This document shows, piece after piece, positions 28,185-38,686 of a DNA stretch of 64,000 bases. The notes beneath the pieces are model-generated. The model did not search any database, was not told the DNA's origin, and worked only from the letters and a program-made list of their open reading frames with translations. The position numbers were made by a program, and so were the translations under genes. How positions within the stretch are numbered: position 1 is the first letter of the stretch; each line of letters opens with the position of its first letter. The DNA is from Serratia sp. DD3. GTDB taxonomy: Bacteria; Pseudomonadota; Gammaproteobacteria; Enterobacterales; Enterobacteriaceae. The stretch lies in contig NZ_AYKS02000041.1 in assembly GCF_000496755.2 (NCBI RefSeq), positions 1-64,000 on the forward strand, given 5' to 3'.

Positions 28185-28219
28185 ATCAGGGTTCAGTTGA
28201 CTGAACCCTGATTGTTTTA
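28185..28219. terminator. Terminator between epmA and mscM
   Basis: ATCAGGGTTCAG and CTGAACCCTGAT form a perfect 12-bp stem with loop TTGA, followed by TGTTTTA on the plus strand. It separates the convergent epmA and mscM genes and may work in both directions, because the minus side is also fairly A/T-rich. Confidence 0.85.
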
Positions 28220-31200
28220 TAGCTCACCAGGTTCGCGGCCAGGGTTTCCTTGCGCGGGGCGGCCATTATTGTTCAGGCGTGAGAGGGTTTCGCGACGAAC
28301 CTGGAAGGGCGGGTATGGCAAGGTGATACCGTGCTCACGGTAACCGCTGAGGATCAACTGGTGGAGCTCGTGACGCAGCGGCATACGATGCACCATTTCG
28401 GCGGCATAAATACGCAGCTCGAAGATTTGAATACCCTGTTGCAGATCCACCAGATAGGCTTCCGGTGCCGGGTTATCCAGCACCAGCGCGCAGCGTTCTG
28501 CTGCCGTCATCAGGAGCCTGGTGACCTCTTCACTGTCAGCCTCAGCGGGGGCCGGGACGGTCAACACCACACGAGAGATGGAGTCAGACAGCGACCAGTT
28601 GATAAACTGCTCGGTGATAAATGCCTTGTTGGGCACGATGATCTCTTTGCGGTCCCAATCTGAAATGGTGGTCGCCCGGGTGTTGATTTTGGTGATATTC
28701 CCCGTCAGGTTGCGGATGGTCACTGTATCGCCGATACGAATCGGCTTTTCAAACAAAATAATCAGGCCCGAGATAAAGTTGGAGAAGATCTCTTGCATAC
28801 CAAAGCCCAAGCCCACACTGAGTGCGGTAACTACCCATTGCAACTTTGACCATTCAATACCAATCCAAGAAAAACTGAGAATTGCGCCAAATAGCAGCAG
28901 CAAATATTTAGTGATGGTGGTGATGGCGTAGCCAGTGCCAGGGGTCAGATCCAAGTGCTGCAACACCACCAATTCCAGCAGTGCAGGCAAATTACGCACC
29001 AGTTGCATGGTAACGGTGATGACCAGAATGGCGATCAACACGGCACCCATGGTGATGGGTAGGGCGGTCTCGACTCCATTGACGGTAGACATCACATCCC
29101 AGAGCTTAATATTTTCCAGAAAAGCGAATGCGGAATGTATTTCGGACCATAAAACAATCACTGAAACCAGGGCAATCATGGTCAGGATTGAGCGTACCAA
29201 CTGCAGTGACTGTGCACTGATTGTATCAAGATCAATTTCTGTCTCATCAACCTCAATTGCCCCCTCTGTGCTGCTGGGCGCCGGTGTTGACTCACCTTCA
29301 CCTTTGGCTCGTTGGGCCAGAATATCAGCACGGCGCTGCTTGGCTCGTTCAAATGCAATGCGGCGCCGCTGGATCAACATCCAACGGCGGATAATATGAT
29401 AAACCACTAATAGCAGGAACCAGATGGCCACCGAGGTTTCTAAACGTGCCAGTAGTTTCTGGGCGGTAGTCAGGTAGCCGATGGCCGAAGCAAATGCGGC
29501 AATCAGTGGGGCGGAGAGTAATAATCCCCACAATGCGCTATTGACGATATTCTCACCACTCCCTTTTTTATCCAGGTACAACGGAATACCGGCGCGTTTC
29601 AGGCTGTTAGTAAGTAGTGCCAGCGCCAGGCATAACAAGATAAAACACAGGCGTCCGAGGGTGCTGGCAAATTCACGATCATTAAAATTGTCAAAAGTAA
29701 TCAATGCCATAATCAGCGGCACAATCAGCCAGATCGACATCTTGTAATAACGCATGGCGAGGGAGATCTGTTTCACTGGCCAACCGAAATGAGCGATAAA
29801 CAGCCCCTGCGGATGGGCAAAGGCTGCGCTGATCATACACACCCATAACACGGGCAGTGTCGCGGTGACGCCATCCCCTATCGCGACAGCGACGGGATAC
29901 GGCCAAGCATTTTGCAGGCCAAAACCCATTGCCGCCCATAATACCGGTAGGGGTAAGGCCACCAGAATTGACCAGAATACAGTACGTAACGTTAGCGAAA
30001 ATTCGTCTTGTGTCACCTTACCCACTTTACTGCTGGCCCGGGCGAGAAATGCGTGGTAGTGCCTGCGTGAACTGATGCTCAAGATCACCAACAAGACGGC
30101 CCCAAAAAGGGGGATTATTGTTTCCCGGCTGGTCACCATCATCATAAAGGCGCCGCTGAGCTGGGTGAGGGTATCCAGTGACAGCAGTCGGGTCAGGTCA
30201 GAGGCGACATTAAGTGGGTAAGAGAGTGTTATCGGGCTGACATCCGCGACCCAAAACAGGTAGCGATGTGTCGCATCACGGATGTCATTAAGTGCATCCA
30301 CCAACTGAGTGTTGGCAACTTTTAGCTTGGTCAGCTCAAGAATTTGGGTATCACAGCCAGACAGGAGTGAATTCAGCAGTTCACGTTGTGTTCGTATCTG
30401 GGCATCAACAATGCGTTGTTGGGCATCGGTCAGTGGAGAACCATCATCCTGTTTCAGATTTCTCGCCTGCTGGGGTAACTTTTCCAACTGACTTTCAAAC
30501 TGTAAACGTTGTACCCGCAGATTGGCCATAGTGCGATCCAACTGCTGTGGTTTGGGTGCATCTGGCAACGTAGCTACTTGTGCACGCAGTGTCTCGCCCA
30601 AGGCCGTAGAGGCTCCAAGCCATTGTGCTTGCTCCCTGATTGAGGTGAGCGCCTGACGGACCTGCAGTGTCTGAGCCGCGGCTTGGCGTTGTTGGGAAGA
30701 GATCAACTCCATCTGCTGAGCCTGATTGTTCAGGGCGGTAGACAGCTCGCGGTTGATTTGTAACTGCTGGCTGATGCTTTTGGGCAGATCGTTATTCTGC
30801 TCTGCTAATTGCTCGGTTTTCTCTAGTGCGAGCTCAGCTTCACGCTGGCGTTGGCTATTAAGGCTATTGCGCAAGGCCTGCAGTTGTATATCTGTTTTTT
30901 CATGGCGTTTTTTATGGATTTCGGCACGGACACGTGCCAATTCCTGACGGTTATTAGCGGAAAGTTGCGCCAGTTCCAGTTCATCGACTCTCGCTTTTCT
31001 GGCTGCCAATTCAGCTTGTGATTGTGCCAACTGCGCCAGTGCCAGTGGCGTAGTTTGGTTTTTCCCATGGGATTGTAGCCGCTGTTGCACTTCTGCTAAT
31101 AAGCGTCTCGCCTCACTTTGCTGGTGTGGCAATTGGTTGAGAGAGTCGCTGATATCCCGTGAGCGTTCCTGCTCTTGTTGTAACAGACGTGCCTGCTCTA

Positions 31201-31558
31201 ATAACTGACTACTGGTTTGCAGGATCAGTTGTTCCAGTTCGCTGGTTGGCAGATTGTCGCCATTGGACGGGGTTTTGCTTTCTTCTTCGGCGAGTTGCTT
31301 ATGCAACTCTTGTATCATCTTCGGAAAGCCGTCGATCACCCGCTGGAACTGTTCAGCGTTGCTTTGTGACTCTTTACGCTCATTAAGCCAGTTTAGCGCA
31401 CTTTGCAACGCCTCAATGGTTTCCGCCTGATTAGGGGCATTTTTGTTACTCTCAACCTGTTTTAATTCCTGCTGTAATTGCGATTCGTTGGGGACCGTCG
31501 CCCCCAGAACCGGTTGAACGAATAACAGGCTGAACAGTAATGAAATAATCAGGCGCAC
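28217..31558 (-). CDS. mscM: Mechanosensitive channel MscM (YjeP, MscS family)
   Basis: A 1113-residue large MscS-type channel (E. coli MscM has 1107) that opens on hypo-osmotic stress. It has a signal peptide, then a long periplasmic coiled-coil domain rich in Gln, Glu and Ala (about 20-480). A series of membrane helices follows (about 480-850), then the MscS core. The pore helix and beta domain are visible as GFGMQEIFSNFISGLIILFE and PIRIGDTVTIRNLTGNITKI, with DRKEIIVPNKAFI after them. It lies 12 bases after psd in the same direction, as in E. coli. Confidence 0.95.
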   Translation of the reverse strand: MRLIISLLFSLLFVQPVLGATVPNESQLQQELKQVESNKNAPNQAETIEALQSALNWLNERKESQSNAEQFQRVIDGFPKMIQELHKQLAEEESKTPSNGDNLPTSELEQLILQTSSQLLEQARLLQQEQERSRDISDSLNQLPHQQSEARRLLAEVQQRLQSHGKNQTTPLALAQLAQSQAELAARKARVDELELAQLSANNRQELARVRAEIHKKRHEKTDIQLQALRNSLNSQRQREAELALEKTEQLAEQNNDLPKSISQQLQINRELSTALNNQAQQMELISSQQRQAAAQTLQVRQALTSIREQAQWLGASTALGETLRAQVATLPDAPKPQQLDRTMANLRVQRLQFESQLEKLPQQARNLKQDDGSPLTDAQQRIVDAQIRTQRELLNSLLSGCDTQILELTKLKVANTQLVDALNDIRDATHRYLFWVADVSPITLSYPLNVASDLTRLLSLDTLTQLSGAFMMMVTSRETIIPLFGAVLLVILSISSRRHYHAFLARASSKVGKVTQDEFSLTLRTVFWSILVALPLPVLWAAMGFGLQNAWPYPVAVAIGDGVTATLPVLWVCMISAAFAHPQGLFIAHFGWPVKQISLAMRYYKMSIWLIVPLIMALITFDNFNDREFASTLGRLCFILLCLALALLTNSLKRAGIPLYLDKKGSGENIVNSALWGLLLSAPLIAAFASAIGYLTTAQKLLARLETSVAIWFLLLVVYHIIRRWMLIQRRRIAFERAKQRRADILAQRAKGEGESTPAPSSTEGAIEVDETEIDLDTISAQSLQLVRSILTMIALVSVIVLWSEIHSAFAFLENIKLWDVMSTVNGVETALPITMGAVLIAILVITVTMQLVRNLPALLELVVLQHLDLTPGTGYAITTITKYLLLLFGAILSFSWIGIEWSKLQWVVTALSVGLGFGMQEIFSNFISGLIILFEKPIRIGDTVTIRNLTGNITKINTRATTISDWDRKEIIVPNKAFITEQFINWSLSDSISRVVLTVPAPAEADSEEVTRLLMTAAERCALVLDNPAPEAYLVDLQQGIQIFELRIYAAEMVHRMPLRHELHQLILSGYREHGITLPYPPFQVRRETLSRLNNNGRPAQGNPGREPGEL

Positions 31559-31570
31559 AGCGTCAGCTCC

Positions 31571-32467
31571 TTAGCTTGGCGAAGTGATGTTAGCGTCTGG
31601 CATGGACACGATTTGCGCGAAAGCCTGGCCCATACGGGTCACGGTGCCATTGTTCAGATGAGGGGCGAACTCCACGCTGCCGGCAGTGAACAGATTGATC
31701 ACAGTAGACCCCAGTTTGAAACGGCCCATCTCGTCACCTTTGACCAACGAAATTGCACCTTCCATCCCTTCTGCAGGATAGGCCCAGCGTTTGATAATGC
31801 CTTCACGTGGCGGTGTGACAGTACCTGCCCAGACGGTTTCGATACTGCCAACAATAGTTGCACCTACCAGGATCTGCACCATTGGGCCAACGACGGTATC
31901 AAACACGCAGATCACGCGTTCATTACGGGCAAACAGGTTTGGCACGTTGGCGGCAGTTAATGGGTTCACGGAGAACAGATCCCCTGGCACGTAAATCATT
32001 TCACGCAATGTGCCATCACAAGGCATATGAACACGGTGATAGTCACGGGGGGCGAGATAGGTGGTAGCAAACAGGCCATTGCGGAATGATTCCGCGAGCA
32101 AGTAGTTGCCTGCCAATAAGGCTTCTAGCCCATAGTGGTGGCCTTTAGCCTGGAAAATCTGATCATCAAGGATCGGGCCTAATTGGCTGATAGCACCATC
32201 GGCAGGCAGGGTTAGCACATCAGGTTCTGCAACGATGGGGCGCGCACCCTCGCGCAATGGACGCACGAAAAAGTCATTGAAGGTAGCGTAGGAATTCAGG
32301 TCAGGGTTCTGTGCTTCCTGCATATCCACACGATAATAGCGGGCGAAGAGTTTCACCACCTGTTGCGTCAGCCAACCGGCTTCTTTTTCTGCTCCCCAAC
32401 CCGCAAGACGGGTCAGTGCCAGTTTTGGCAGCCAATACTGTAATTTAATTTTGAGACTATCTAGCAC
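31571..32467 (-). CDS. psd: Phosphatidylserine decarboxylase
   Basis: A 298-residue inner-membrane enzyme making phosphatidylethanolamine from phosphatidylserine. The proenzyme cleaves itself at the Gly-Ser of the LGST motif ([12 protein letters not shown] near residue 250) to form the pyruvoyl group. Other conserved blocks are [24 protein letters not shown] in the form [11 protein letters not shown], and [12 protein letters not shown]. The start is taken at a GTG ([16 protein letters not shown] aligns with the E. coli N-terminus) with AGAGG upstream; the ATGs further up lie in a poor context. It is shorter than E. coli Psd (322), mainly at the C-terminus. Confidence 0.95.
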   Translation of the reverse strand: MLDSLKIKLQYWLPKLALTRLAGWGAEKEAGWLTQQVVKLFARYYRVDMQEAQNPDLNSYATFNDFFVRPLREGARPIVAEPDVLTLPADGAISQLGPILDDQIFQAKGHHYGLEALLAGNYLLAESFRNGLFATTYLAPRDYHRVHMPCDGTLREMIYVPGDLFSVNPLTAANVPNLFARNERVICVFDTVVGPMVQILVGATIVGSIETVWAGTVTPPREGIIKRWAYPAEGMEGAISLVKGDEMGRFKLGSTVINLFTAGSVEFAPHLNNGTVTRMGQAFAQIVSMPDANITSPS

Positions 32468-32600
32468 GTTAACCTCTTGAAAACGTATAAAAATGCACAT
32501 AATCATAATGTCGAAAACACAACACCATTGTGTTGCTGGTTTTACCAGCGAATTGCCTTTTAGTGGTCGCTTGCGTGAACCTGTGTTCTATACCAGCAGA

Positions 32601-33647
32601 TCAGTTATCGCTATCTGGGAAGTGTTTGCGAGTTTTAACTTGCTCCATGCTTTCCAGAATACGGTGATAATTATCAAAACGTTCTTGCGCTATGGCTCCA
32701 TTCTCGACGGCTTGGCGAATAGCGCAGCCCGGATCGGTATCGTGGCGGCAATCGCGGAATTTGCACCCGCCTAAATAGTCGCGGAATTCCACATAGGCAC
32801 GCGTGATTTGTTCAGGTTCCAGATGCCACAGACCAAACTCACGCACGCCAGGGGAGTCGATAACATCCCCGCCATGTTGAAAGTGATACAGTCGTGCCGC
32901 TGTAGTGGTATGTTGCCCCAGGCCGGATACCTCAGAAACCTCATTTACCAGAATTTGCTTTTCTGTCGATGGTAGCAAGGCATTCAGTAAACTGGATTTT
33001 CCAACGCCGGATTGCCCGGCGAAGATGCTGATACGCCCAACCAGTGCCTGCTCAAAAACGTCCATACCTTCACGGGTCTGGCTGGAGACTTCCAGAACGC
33101 GATAACCGAGATGACGGTAGATACCCATCATGTTATTGACCCGCTTGCGCCCACCATCATCCAACAGATCGATTTTGTTCAGCACAATCAATGGTTCCAC
33201 AGCCAGTGTTTCACAGGCAACCAAGTAACGATCAATCATGTTGAGTGAAAGTTCCGGTAGAATCGCTGAGACGATGACGATCTGATCAATGTTGGCGGCG
33301 ATGGGTTTGACACCATCGTAGAAATCTGGGCGATTGAGCACTGAAGTGCGTTCATGTACCGCTTCGACGATGCCTTTGACACCTTCGAACGGCCCCACCC
33401 CTGGGCGCCATACTACACGATCACCGGTGACCAGTGAACGAATGGTACGGCGGATATTACAACGATGTTGTTTGCCATCGGCTGCTTCCACGTCGGCATG
33501 CATGCCGAAACGGCTGATGACGATACCATCCTGCGGTTCACCGAGTTGGTTGTCATCCAGCTCAGGTTTATTGTCACTGCGGAGGCGGCGCTGATGATTC
33601 GCCTGCACTCGACGCTGTTGGCCTTTGGACAGTTTGTTCTTAGTCAC
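32601..33647 (-). CDS. rsgA: Ribosome small subunit-dependent GTPase RsgA
   Basis: A 348-residue circularly permuted GTPase that checks late 30S subunit maturation. An N-terminal OB fold (about 35-105) is followed by the GTPase motifs in permuted order: LNKIDLLDD (G4), [18 protein letters not shown] (G1) and [11 protein letters not shown] (G3). A C-terminal zinc finger has [18 protein letters not shown]. The N-terminus is basic ([17 protein letters not shown]). Divergent from orn, as in E. coli. Confidence 0.97.
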   Translation of the reverse strand: MTKNKLSKGQQRRVQANHQRRLRSDNKPELDDNQLGEPQDGIVISRFGMHADVEAADGKQHRCNIRRTIRSLVTGDRVVWRPGVGPFEGVKGIVEAVHERTSVLNRPDFYDGVKPIAANIDQIVIVSAILPELSLNMIDRYLVACETLAVEPLIVLNKIDLLDDGGRKRVNNMMGIYRHLGYRVLEVSSQTREGMDVFEQALVGRISIFAGQSGVGKSSLLNALLPSTEKQILVNEVSEVSGLGQHTTTAARLYHFQHGGDVIDSPGVREFGLWHLEPEQITRAYVEFRDYLGGCKFRDCRHDTDPGCAIRQAVENGAIAQERFDNYHRILESMEQVKTRKHFPDSDN

Positions 33648-33716
33648 TACGCCTCACTTGAGTCTTGGGCTTTTATCGCTCGGGGTGAGCAAAAAGGCTA
33701 TGATACACACTATTTT

Positions 33717-33790
33717 ATACCCAAGTTCACTCAAGTTGCAGTCAGAGGGTAAATTACCTGTCCCGATGAGCTTGAAAGGACAATCTATAC
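33717..33790. repeat. TATACCC-type repeat debris between rsgA and orn
   Basis: Two TATACCCAA motifs (33717-33725 and 33787-33795) flank a segment containing AAGTTCACTCAAGTTGCA. Related TATACCC-led sequences occur at 45127, 53421 and 59556. Together these look like degenerate copies of a short dispersed intergenic repeat. This copy is the least certain. Confidence 0.3.
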
Positions 33791-33829
33791 CCAAAATAAT
33801 CCGATTTACTTGTTAAGTGGGGAAGCATC

Positions 33830-34375
33830 ATGGCAGGAAAAGAGAATAACCTGATTTGGATCGATCTGGAGATGACAGGGCTGGATCCTGAACGTGACCG
33901 TATTATCGAGATTGCGACTCTCGTGACGGATGCAGATTTGAATATCTTGGCTGAAGGCCCGGTGATCGCCGTACACCAATCTGATGAGCAACTGGCGTTG
34001 ATGGATGATTGGAATGTTCGCACTCATACCGGGAGTGGGTTAGTGGAACGGGTCAAAGCCAGCCAGTTTGATGATCGTGCCGCTGAACTGGCGACGATTG
34101 CTTTCTTGCAAGAGTGGGTTCCTGCGGGTAAATCCCCCATTTGTGGTAACAGCGTTGGCCAGGATCGCCGTTTCCTGTTCCGTTATATGCCGCTATTAGA
34201 AGCCTATTTCCACTACCGTTATCTTGACGTCAGTACCTTGAAAGAACTGGCTCGCCGCTGGAAACCGCAAATATTGCCCGGTTTTCAGAAACAGGGGACT
34301 CACCAGGCACTGGATGATATCCGTGAGTCAGTGGCAGAACTGGCTTATTATCGCGAACATTTTATTCAGTTGTAA
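33830..34375 (+). CDS. orn: Oligoribonuclease Orn
   Basis: A 181-residue 3'-5' exonuclease of the DEDDh family that degrades 2-5 nt RNAs, above all dinucleotides such as pGpG from c-di-GMP turnover. Exo I is [12 protein letters not shown], Exo II is [12 protein letters not shown], and Exo III has [14 protein letters not shown] with the catalytic His and Asp. The ATG is preceded by a GGGGAAG-like site. Essential in E. coli. Confidence 0.98.
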   Translation: MAGKENNLIWIDLEMTGLDPERDRIIEIATLVTDADLNILAEGPVIAVHQSDEQLALMDDWNVRTHTGSGLVERVKASQFDDRAAELATIAFLQEWVPAGKSPICGNSVGQDRRFLFRYMPLLEAYFHYRYLDVSTLKELARRWKPQILPGFQKQGTHQALDDIRESVAELAYYREHFIQL

Positions 34376-34479
34376 TGCGTCAAATCCCCCTGCAATGCCT
34401 TGCCGTGGAGATTAATTATTCACCTTGGCGCTTAAAACAGCGATTAAACAAAATTCGCGATTTTTTTGCTTTCGGGGGC

Positions 34480-34507
34480 TTGCGGCGAAAAAGATTTCTC
34501 GTATAAT
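34480..34507 (+). promoter_or_regulatory. tRNA-Gly promoter
   Basis: TTGCGG (34480-34485) and a perfect TATAAT (34502-34507) are separated by 16 bases, followed by a GC-rich discriminator (GCGCACCCCG). The tRNA begins about 50 bases further on. Confidence 0.8.
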
Positions 34508-34559
34508 GCGCACCCCGTACCGATGAACAATTATGACATTGCCACCATCGATACGCCGG

Positions 34560-34635
<76 letters not shown>

Positions 34636-34945
34636 ATTTTCCGGTTTTAGACTTCCATTGATGTCTAAAACCGTTTGAAAATTAAAGTGATAAGTCATTT
34701 TTAAATTCAGGGTTATCCCCTAAAAGCCATGTGCAAGAAGTCCCTATTCAAGTACATCGGCCTGTTGCAATAACATCGTCCGTACTTTTCTCTATTGCCA
34801 GTCTAAGCACACAATGCCGCCCTGTGGTTTGCTGTAACCAACGTCAAAATACGCGGTGCCAAACCTCAACTCACCCCTTGAGCCTCAAAGAATAACAACA
34901 GCAAGATCTTCGCGGTTAACGAAGACCTTACTCTGTGAGGAAGGG
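34636..34945. other. Intergenic stretch after tRNA-Gly
   Basis: About 310 bases. It contains the tRNA-Gly terminator (34643-34672). Beyond that I see no gene, strong promoter or repeat. Short minus-strand frames here have no ribosome site. Confidence 0.6.
34643..34676 (+). terminator. tRNA-Gly terminator
   Basis: GGTTTTAGAC (34643-34652) and GTCTAAAACC (34663-34672) form a perfect 10-bp stem, eight bases after the tRNA, followed by a short GTTT run. Confidence 0.7.
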
Positions 34946-35176
34946 TCAAGACTCGGATTGTAATAATCGGCGAGTGATTTTTTGCACTGTCGGGGCAAAT
35001 AAAGCAACGACAGTGAAACCGACTGGCCATGCCAGCAGAAAAGCGTGCATCCATTGCCGGAAAAAACCGGGGTGATAACCGAGGTTGATAAAAGTCACCC
35101 AGGCAGGGATTAAAAAAGTCATTAAACCTGACATTAATAATGAAAACAGCAAACGGTACCGTAATGCTTCAGACAT
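34946..35176 (-). CDS. DUF2798 family small membrane protein
   Basis: A 76-residue protein with two transmembrane helices (LLFSLLMSGLMTFLIPAWVTF and FLLAWPVGFTVVALFAPTV) separated by a short loop GYHPGFFRQWMHA. The two-helix layout with the loop motif W-x-x-x-F-x-x-x-W-P matches DUF2798 proteins. The ATG at 35176 is selected because AGGAGA lies 6 bases upstream; the longer open frame to 35425 lacks such a site. A basic C-terminal tail (KITRRLLQSES) suggests cytoplasmic ends. Function unknown. Single gene. Confidence 0.75.
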   Translation of the reverse strand: MSEALRYRLLFSLLMSGLMTFLIPAWVTFINLGYHPGFFRQWMHAFLLAWPVGFTVVALFAPTVQKITRRLLQSES

Positions 35177-35325
35177 TTCTTTCTCCTGTAAGACGTCATT
35201 CGTCAGCCTGAATAAGAATGTTATTGTTGACTTGATTAATGGTGAGCAGATACCGATCACCACGCAAGTGGCAGAGGGATTAACTGCAACTTGAAACATA
35301 TCCAGATAAAATGTTGTGAACAGAG

Positions 35326-35503
35326 TTATCCACAACTTGTGTACATTCCGCCTGTCGCTAAAAAATACAACGCAATCTAAGTGAATTTTATATCTCATTG
35401 ATAAATATTTAGTTTTATTTATCAAAAAATGTTATCCAGATCACTTGTTCTTTTTGTGACGGTTGAAAGACAACACATTTTTATTTTTATGCACAAATCC
35501 ACA
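35326..35503 (+). other. DnaA-box cluster with IHF-like site, probable datA counterpart
   Basis: The gap 35177-35544 contains no gene but has a perfect DnaA box TTATCCACA (35326-35334), a one-mismatch box TTATCCAGA (35432-35440), a consensus TTATGCACA (35487-35495) and a two-mismatch AAATCCACA (35495-35503), all in one orientation. An IHF-like site (TATCTCATTGATA, 35391-35403, one mismatch to the reverse consensus) lies between the first two. In E. coli the datA locus, which titrates DnaA and promotes DnaA-ATP hydrolysis with IHF, occupies this same interval between tRNA-Gly and queG. Confidence 0.7.
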
Positions 35504-35544
35504 AAGGGCATTGCGAGGTGGGAATGATAGGCCTGCCATTGGCC

Positions 35545-36684
35545 TTAAGCATCCCTTGGTAATCCTTTTTCTATGGTGCGAACTAAACGTTTTTGCTGTG
35601 TGGTTTGTACCTCAATCCCTAATGTTTCACGTCGCGTCAGTTGTTGTGTCACTGCCCAGGTGATGTGTTCATCCAACATCGGATTTTCACCCAGTCGGGA
35701 GCGTAATGCGATGACAATAATATCCTGATAAGAGGCGTTACCGAGAGCCACTGCGATATTACGTAGCCAGCGCAGATGTCCGATACGGCGGATGGCGGAA
35801 CCTTCGGTGATGCGCAGGAATTTTTCTTCGTTCCAACTGAATAACTCGATGAGAGGTGGGGCATGTAACGCCGCCCGTGGGCTAAAATCTGCTTCATCGC
35901 TGAGTGGTGAAAAGCGATTCCATGGGCAAATCAGCTGGCAATCGTCGCAGCCATAGATACGGTTACCTATCAATGGACGGAATTCTTCAGGGATTGTGCC
36001 TTCCAGCTCGATGGTCAGGTAAGAAATACAGCGGCGGGCATCAACGGTGTAAGGTGCGACAATCGCCCCTGTGGGGCAAGTGGTGATACAGGCGACACAA
36101 CGGCCACAGTGATCTTCCACGGGCTTATCCACTGGCAAGGGCAGATCAATCAGCAATTCCCCGAGAAAGAACCATGAACCCACCTCACGGTTGAGGAGTA
36201 GTGAGTGTTTACCCACCCAGCCAATACCGGCCTTGGCGGCCAGAGGGCGCTCCATGATGGGGGCCGAATCAACAAACGGGCGGAAATTTAATTCACCGCA
36301 ATAGGCCTGGATCTGCTCTCCCAGCTTTTTTAGTCGTTGGCGTAATAGCTTGTGGTAATCACGCCCCAGTGCATAGCGGCTGATATAACCCAACTCGCTG
36401 TTTTTCAACGTACTGGCGAATCGTGCGTTGGCAGGCAGGTAATTCATACGTACTGTGATAACCCGCAGTGTACCGGGTAATAACTCGTGTGGTCGCGCAC
36501 GTAACATGCCATGCCGTGCCATCCAGGCCATTTCACCGTGGTACTGCTGATCCAGCCAGGCCTGCAATTTAGGTTCTTCAGCAGTCAGATCGGTATCGCA
36601 GATCCCGACTTGTTGGAATCCTAGCGATTGCCCCCATTGCTTGATATGTTGGGCAAGTTGATTGAGATCGAAGGGGTGTGTCAT
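35545..36684 (-). CDS. queG: Epoxyqueuosine reductase QueG
   Basis: A 379-residue iron-sulfur, cobalamin-dependent enzyme that makes the last step of queuosine synthesis in tRNA. The two ferredoxin-like clusters have ligands in CGRCVACITTCPTGAI (about 195-210) and YGCDDCQLICPWNRF (about 245-260). A conserved VDSAPIMERPLAAKAG precedes them. C-terminal HEAT-like helices bind tRNA. Its start codon overlaps the divergent nnr start by two bases at CATG (36682-36685). Confidence 0.96.
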   Translation of the reverse strand: MTHPFDLNQLAQHIKQWGQSLGFQQVGICDTDLTAEEPKLQAWLDQQYHGEMAWMARHGMLRARPHELLPGTLRVITVRMNYLPANARFASTLKNSELGYISRYALGRDYHKLLRQRLKKLGEQIQAYCGELNFRPFVDSAPIMERPLAAKAGIGWVGKHSLLLNREVGSWFFLGELLIDLPLPVDKPVEDHCGRCVACITTCPTGAIVAPYTVDARRCISYLTIELEGTIPEEFRPLIGNRIYGCDDCQLICPWNRFSPLSDEADFSPRAALHAPPLIELFSWNEEKFLRITEGSAIRRIGHLRWLRNIAVALGNASYQDIIVIALRSRLGENPMLDEHITWAVTQQLTRRETLGIEVQTTQQKRLVRTIEKGLPRDA

Positions 36685-38197
36685 GACGAGCCATAATAAG
36701 GAACAGTACAGCTCCAGTTTACCACACTCTGTCTGGTCTGCAGATTGGATCAGGCAGGCGGAGCCGCTAGCGGCAGCAGCACAGGGTATTTCACTCTATT
36801 CATTGATGCAGCGAGCAGGTGCTGCGGCTTATACGCTGGCCCATGAGCGCTACCCGCACAGTAACCATTGGTTGGTTTTGTGTGGGCACGGTAACAATGG
36901 GGGTGATGGCTATGTTGTCGCTCGTTTGGCTGCAGCAGTAGGTACTCAGGTCACGGTTATTGCGGTACAAAGCGCTCACCCCCTACCGCCGGAAGCTGCG
37001 GCTGCACGGCAAGCCTGGCTTGAGTGTGGTGGCGAAATTCAGTCGGCCAATAGCCACTGGCCAGAGAATATTGACCTGATTATTGATGGTTTGTTAGGGA
37101 CCGGATTAGCGGCTGCGCCAAGAGCACCTTATGATGGGTTGATCGAAACGGCTAATAAAGTGGGTGTACCGATTATTTCATTGGATATCCCTTCTGGCTT
37201 GCTGGCTGAAAGTGGTGCCACACCAGGAGCCGTGGTTCGCGCGACACAGACATTAACGTTTATTGCGCTCAAACCGGGGTTACTTACCGGGCAAGCCCGC
37301 GATTGGGTGGGGCAATTGCACTGTAATACGCTAGGATTAGCAGACTGGTTGGTAACACAACCGCTACAAATTCAGCGGATTACCGCGGACAACCTGGGGC
37401 AGTGGCTGAAACCGCGTCGTCCATGTTCCCATAAAGGGGATCATGGGCGCTTGCTGCTGGTGGGGGGCGATCATGGTTTGGGTGGTGCGATACGCATGGC
37501 CGCCGAAGCCGCACTGCGTAGCGGTGCAGGTTTAGTGCGAGTACTTACTCACCATGAACATGTCGCGCCGTTATTAACCGCTCGCCCAGAACTGATGGTG
37601 CAGCCGTTAACGGATGATAGCTTGCACCAGGCTATCGAGTGGGCGGATGTGATCGTGGTGGGGCCAGGGCTAGGCCAAGGTGATTGGGGCAGGAATGCGT
37701 TGCAGCGGTTGCAATCCAGTGATAAACCAGCGTTATGGGATGCTGATGCACTTAACATGCTGGCATTAGCGCCAGAGAAGCGTCAGAATCGTGTGATTAC
37801 CCCACACCCAGGTGAAGCCGCGCGTTTATTAGGCTGTAGCACCGCTGATATTGAGAGTGACCGCTTACTAGCAGTACGTAAACTGGCTGTGCAATATGGC
37901 GGTGTGGCGGTGCTGAAAGGGGCGGGTACATTGATTGCCGGGCCGCAAGGGGAAATGGCGATTGCCGATGTGGGCAATGCAGGTATGGCGTCCGGTGGTA
38001 TGGGCGATGTGCTGTCGGGTATTATCGGTGGTTTGCTGGCACAAAAGCTCTCACTGTATGATGCCGCCTGTGCAGGTTGTGTGGTTCATGGCGCAGTGGC
38101 AGACAACATTGCGGCGAAGCAAGGAACAAGAGGATTATTGGCAACCGATTTGTTGCCGATGATTCCCCATTACGTTAACCCTGAATGGGTAAAATAG
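36683..38197 (+). CDS. nnr: Bifunctional NAD(P)H-hydrate epimerase/dehydratase
   Basis: A 504-residue repair enzyme for hydrated NADH and NADPH. The N-terminal epimerase domain has [20 protein letters not shown] and [10 protein letters not shown] (about 60-150). The C-terminal ADP-dependent dehydratase domain has [33 protein letters not shown] and the catalytic [19 protein letters not shown]. The ATG at 36683 fits E. coli; the GTG-like codons further upstream lie inside queG. It leads into tsaE, amiB, mutL, miaA and hfq. Confidence 0.96.
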   Translation: MTSHNKEQYSSSLPHSVWSADWIRQAEPLAAAAQGISLYSLMQRAGAAAYTLAHERYPHSNHWLVLCGHGNNGGDGYVVARLAAAVGTQVTVIAVQSAHPLPPEAAAARQAWLECGGEIQSANSHWPENIDLIIDGLLGTGLAAAPRAPYDGLIETANKVGVPIISLDIPSGLLAESGATPGAVVRATQTLTFIALKPGLLTGQARDWVGQLHCNTLGLADWLVTQPLQIQRITADNLGQWLKPRRPCSHKGDHGRLLLVGGDHGLGGAIRMAAEAALRSGAGLVRVLTHHEHVAPLLTARPELMVQPLTDDSLHQAIEWADVIVVGPGLGQGDWGRNALQRLQSSDKPALWDADALNMLALAPEKRQNRVITPHPGEAARLLGCSTADIESDRLLAVRKLAVQYGGVAVLKGAGTLIAGPQGEMAIADVGNAGMASGGMGDVLSGIIGGLLAQKLSLYDAACAGCVVHGAVADNIAAKQGTRGLLATDLLPMIPHYVNPEWVK

Positions 38198-38208
38198 ACA
38201 TTAATCGA

Positions 38209-38679
38209 ATGAAAGAGCTTGTTTTACCTCTGCCGGATGAGGCAGCGACAGTGGCATTAGGGGCCACTTTGGCCAAGGCATGTGATCGTGCCAGTGTTAT
38301 TTATCTTTATGGCGACTTAGGTGCCGGTAAAACCACCTTTAGCCGGGGTTTTCTGCAGGCATTGGGGCACCAAGGTAAGGTGAAAAGCCCCACTTATACC
38401 TTAGTTGAGCCTTATACCTTGCAGCCGCTACCCGTCTATCACTTTGATTTGTATCGTCTGGCCTCACCAGAAGAGCTTGAATTTATGGGGGTTCGTGATT
38501 ATTTCGCCCAAGATGCCATTTGTTTGGTTGAATGGCCGCAGCAGGGGTCTGGTGTACTCCCTACTCCAGACCTGGAGTTACATCTTGCTTATCATGACCA
38601 AGGTCGACAAGCGCAGATCCAGGCTGTTTCCTCCTATGGTGGGCAGTTGCTAGAACGAATTCACCGACAGCAAGGATGA
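38209..38679 (+). CDS. tsaE: tRNA t6A biosynthesis ATPase TsaE
   Basis: A 156-residue ATPase required for the t6A37 modification with TsaB, TsaC and TsaD. The P-loop is [19 protein letters not shown]; then [19 protein letters not shown] and [12 protein letters not shown] follow as in E. coli. The start [11 protein letters not shown] aligns with the E. coli N-terminus. An ATG eight codons upstream (38185), overlapping nnr by 13 bases, is an alternative; neither has a strong ribosome site. Confidence 0.95.
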   Translation: MKELVLPLPDEAATVALGATLAKACDRASVIYLYGDLGAGKTTFSRGFLQALGHQGKVKSPTYTLVEPYTLQPLPVYHFDLYRLASPEELEFMGVRDYFAQDAICLVEWPQQGSGVLPTPDLELHLAYHDQGRQAQIQAVSSYGGQLLERIHRQQG

Positions 38680-38686
38680 CAGGGCA

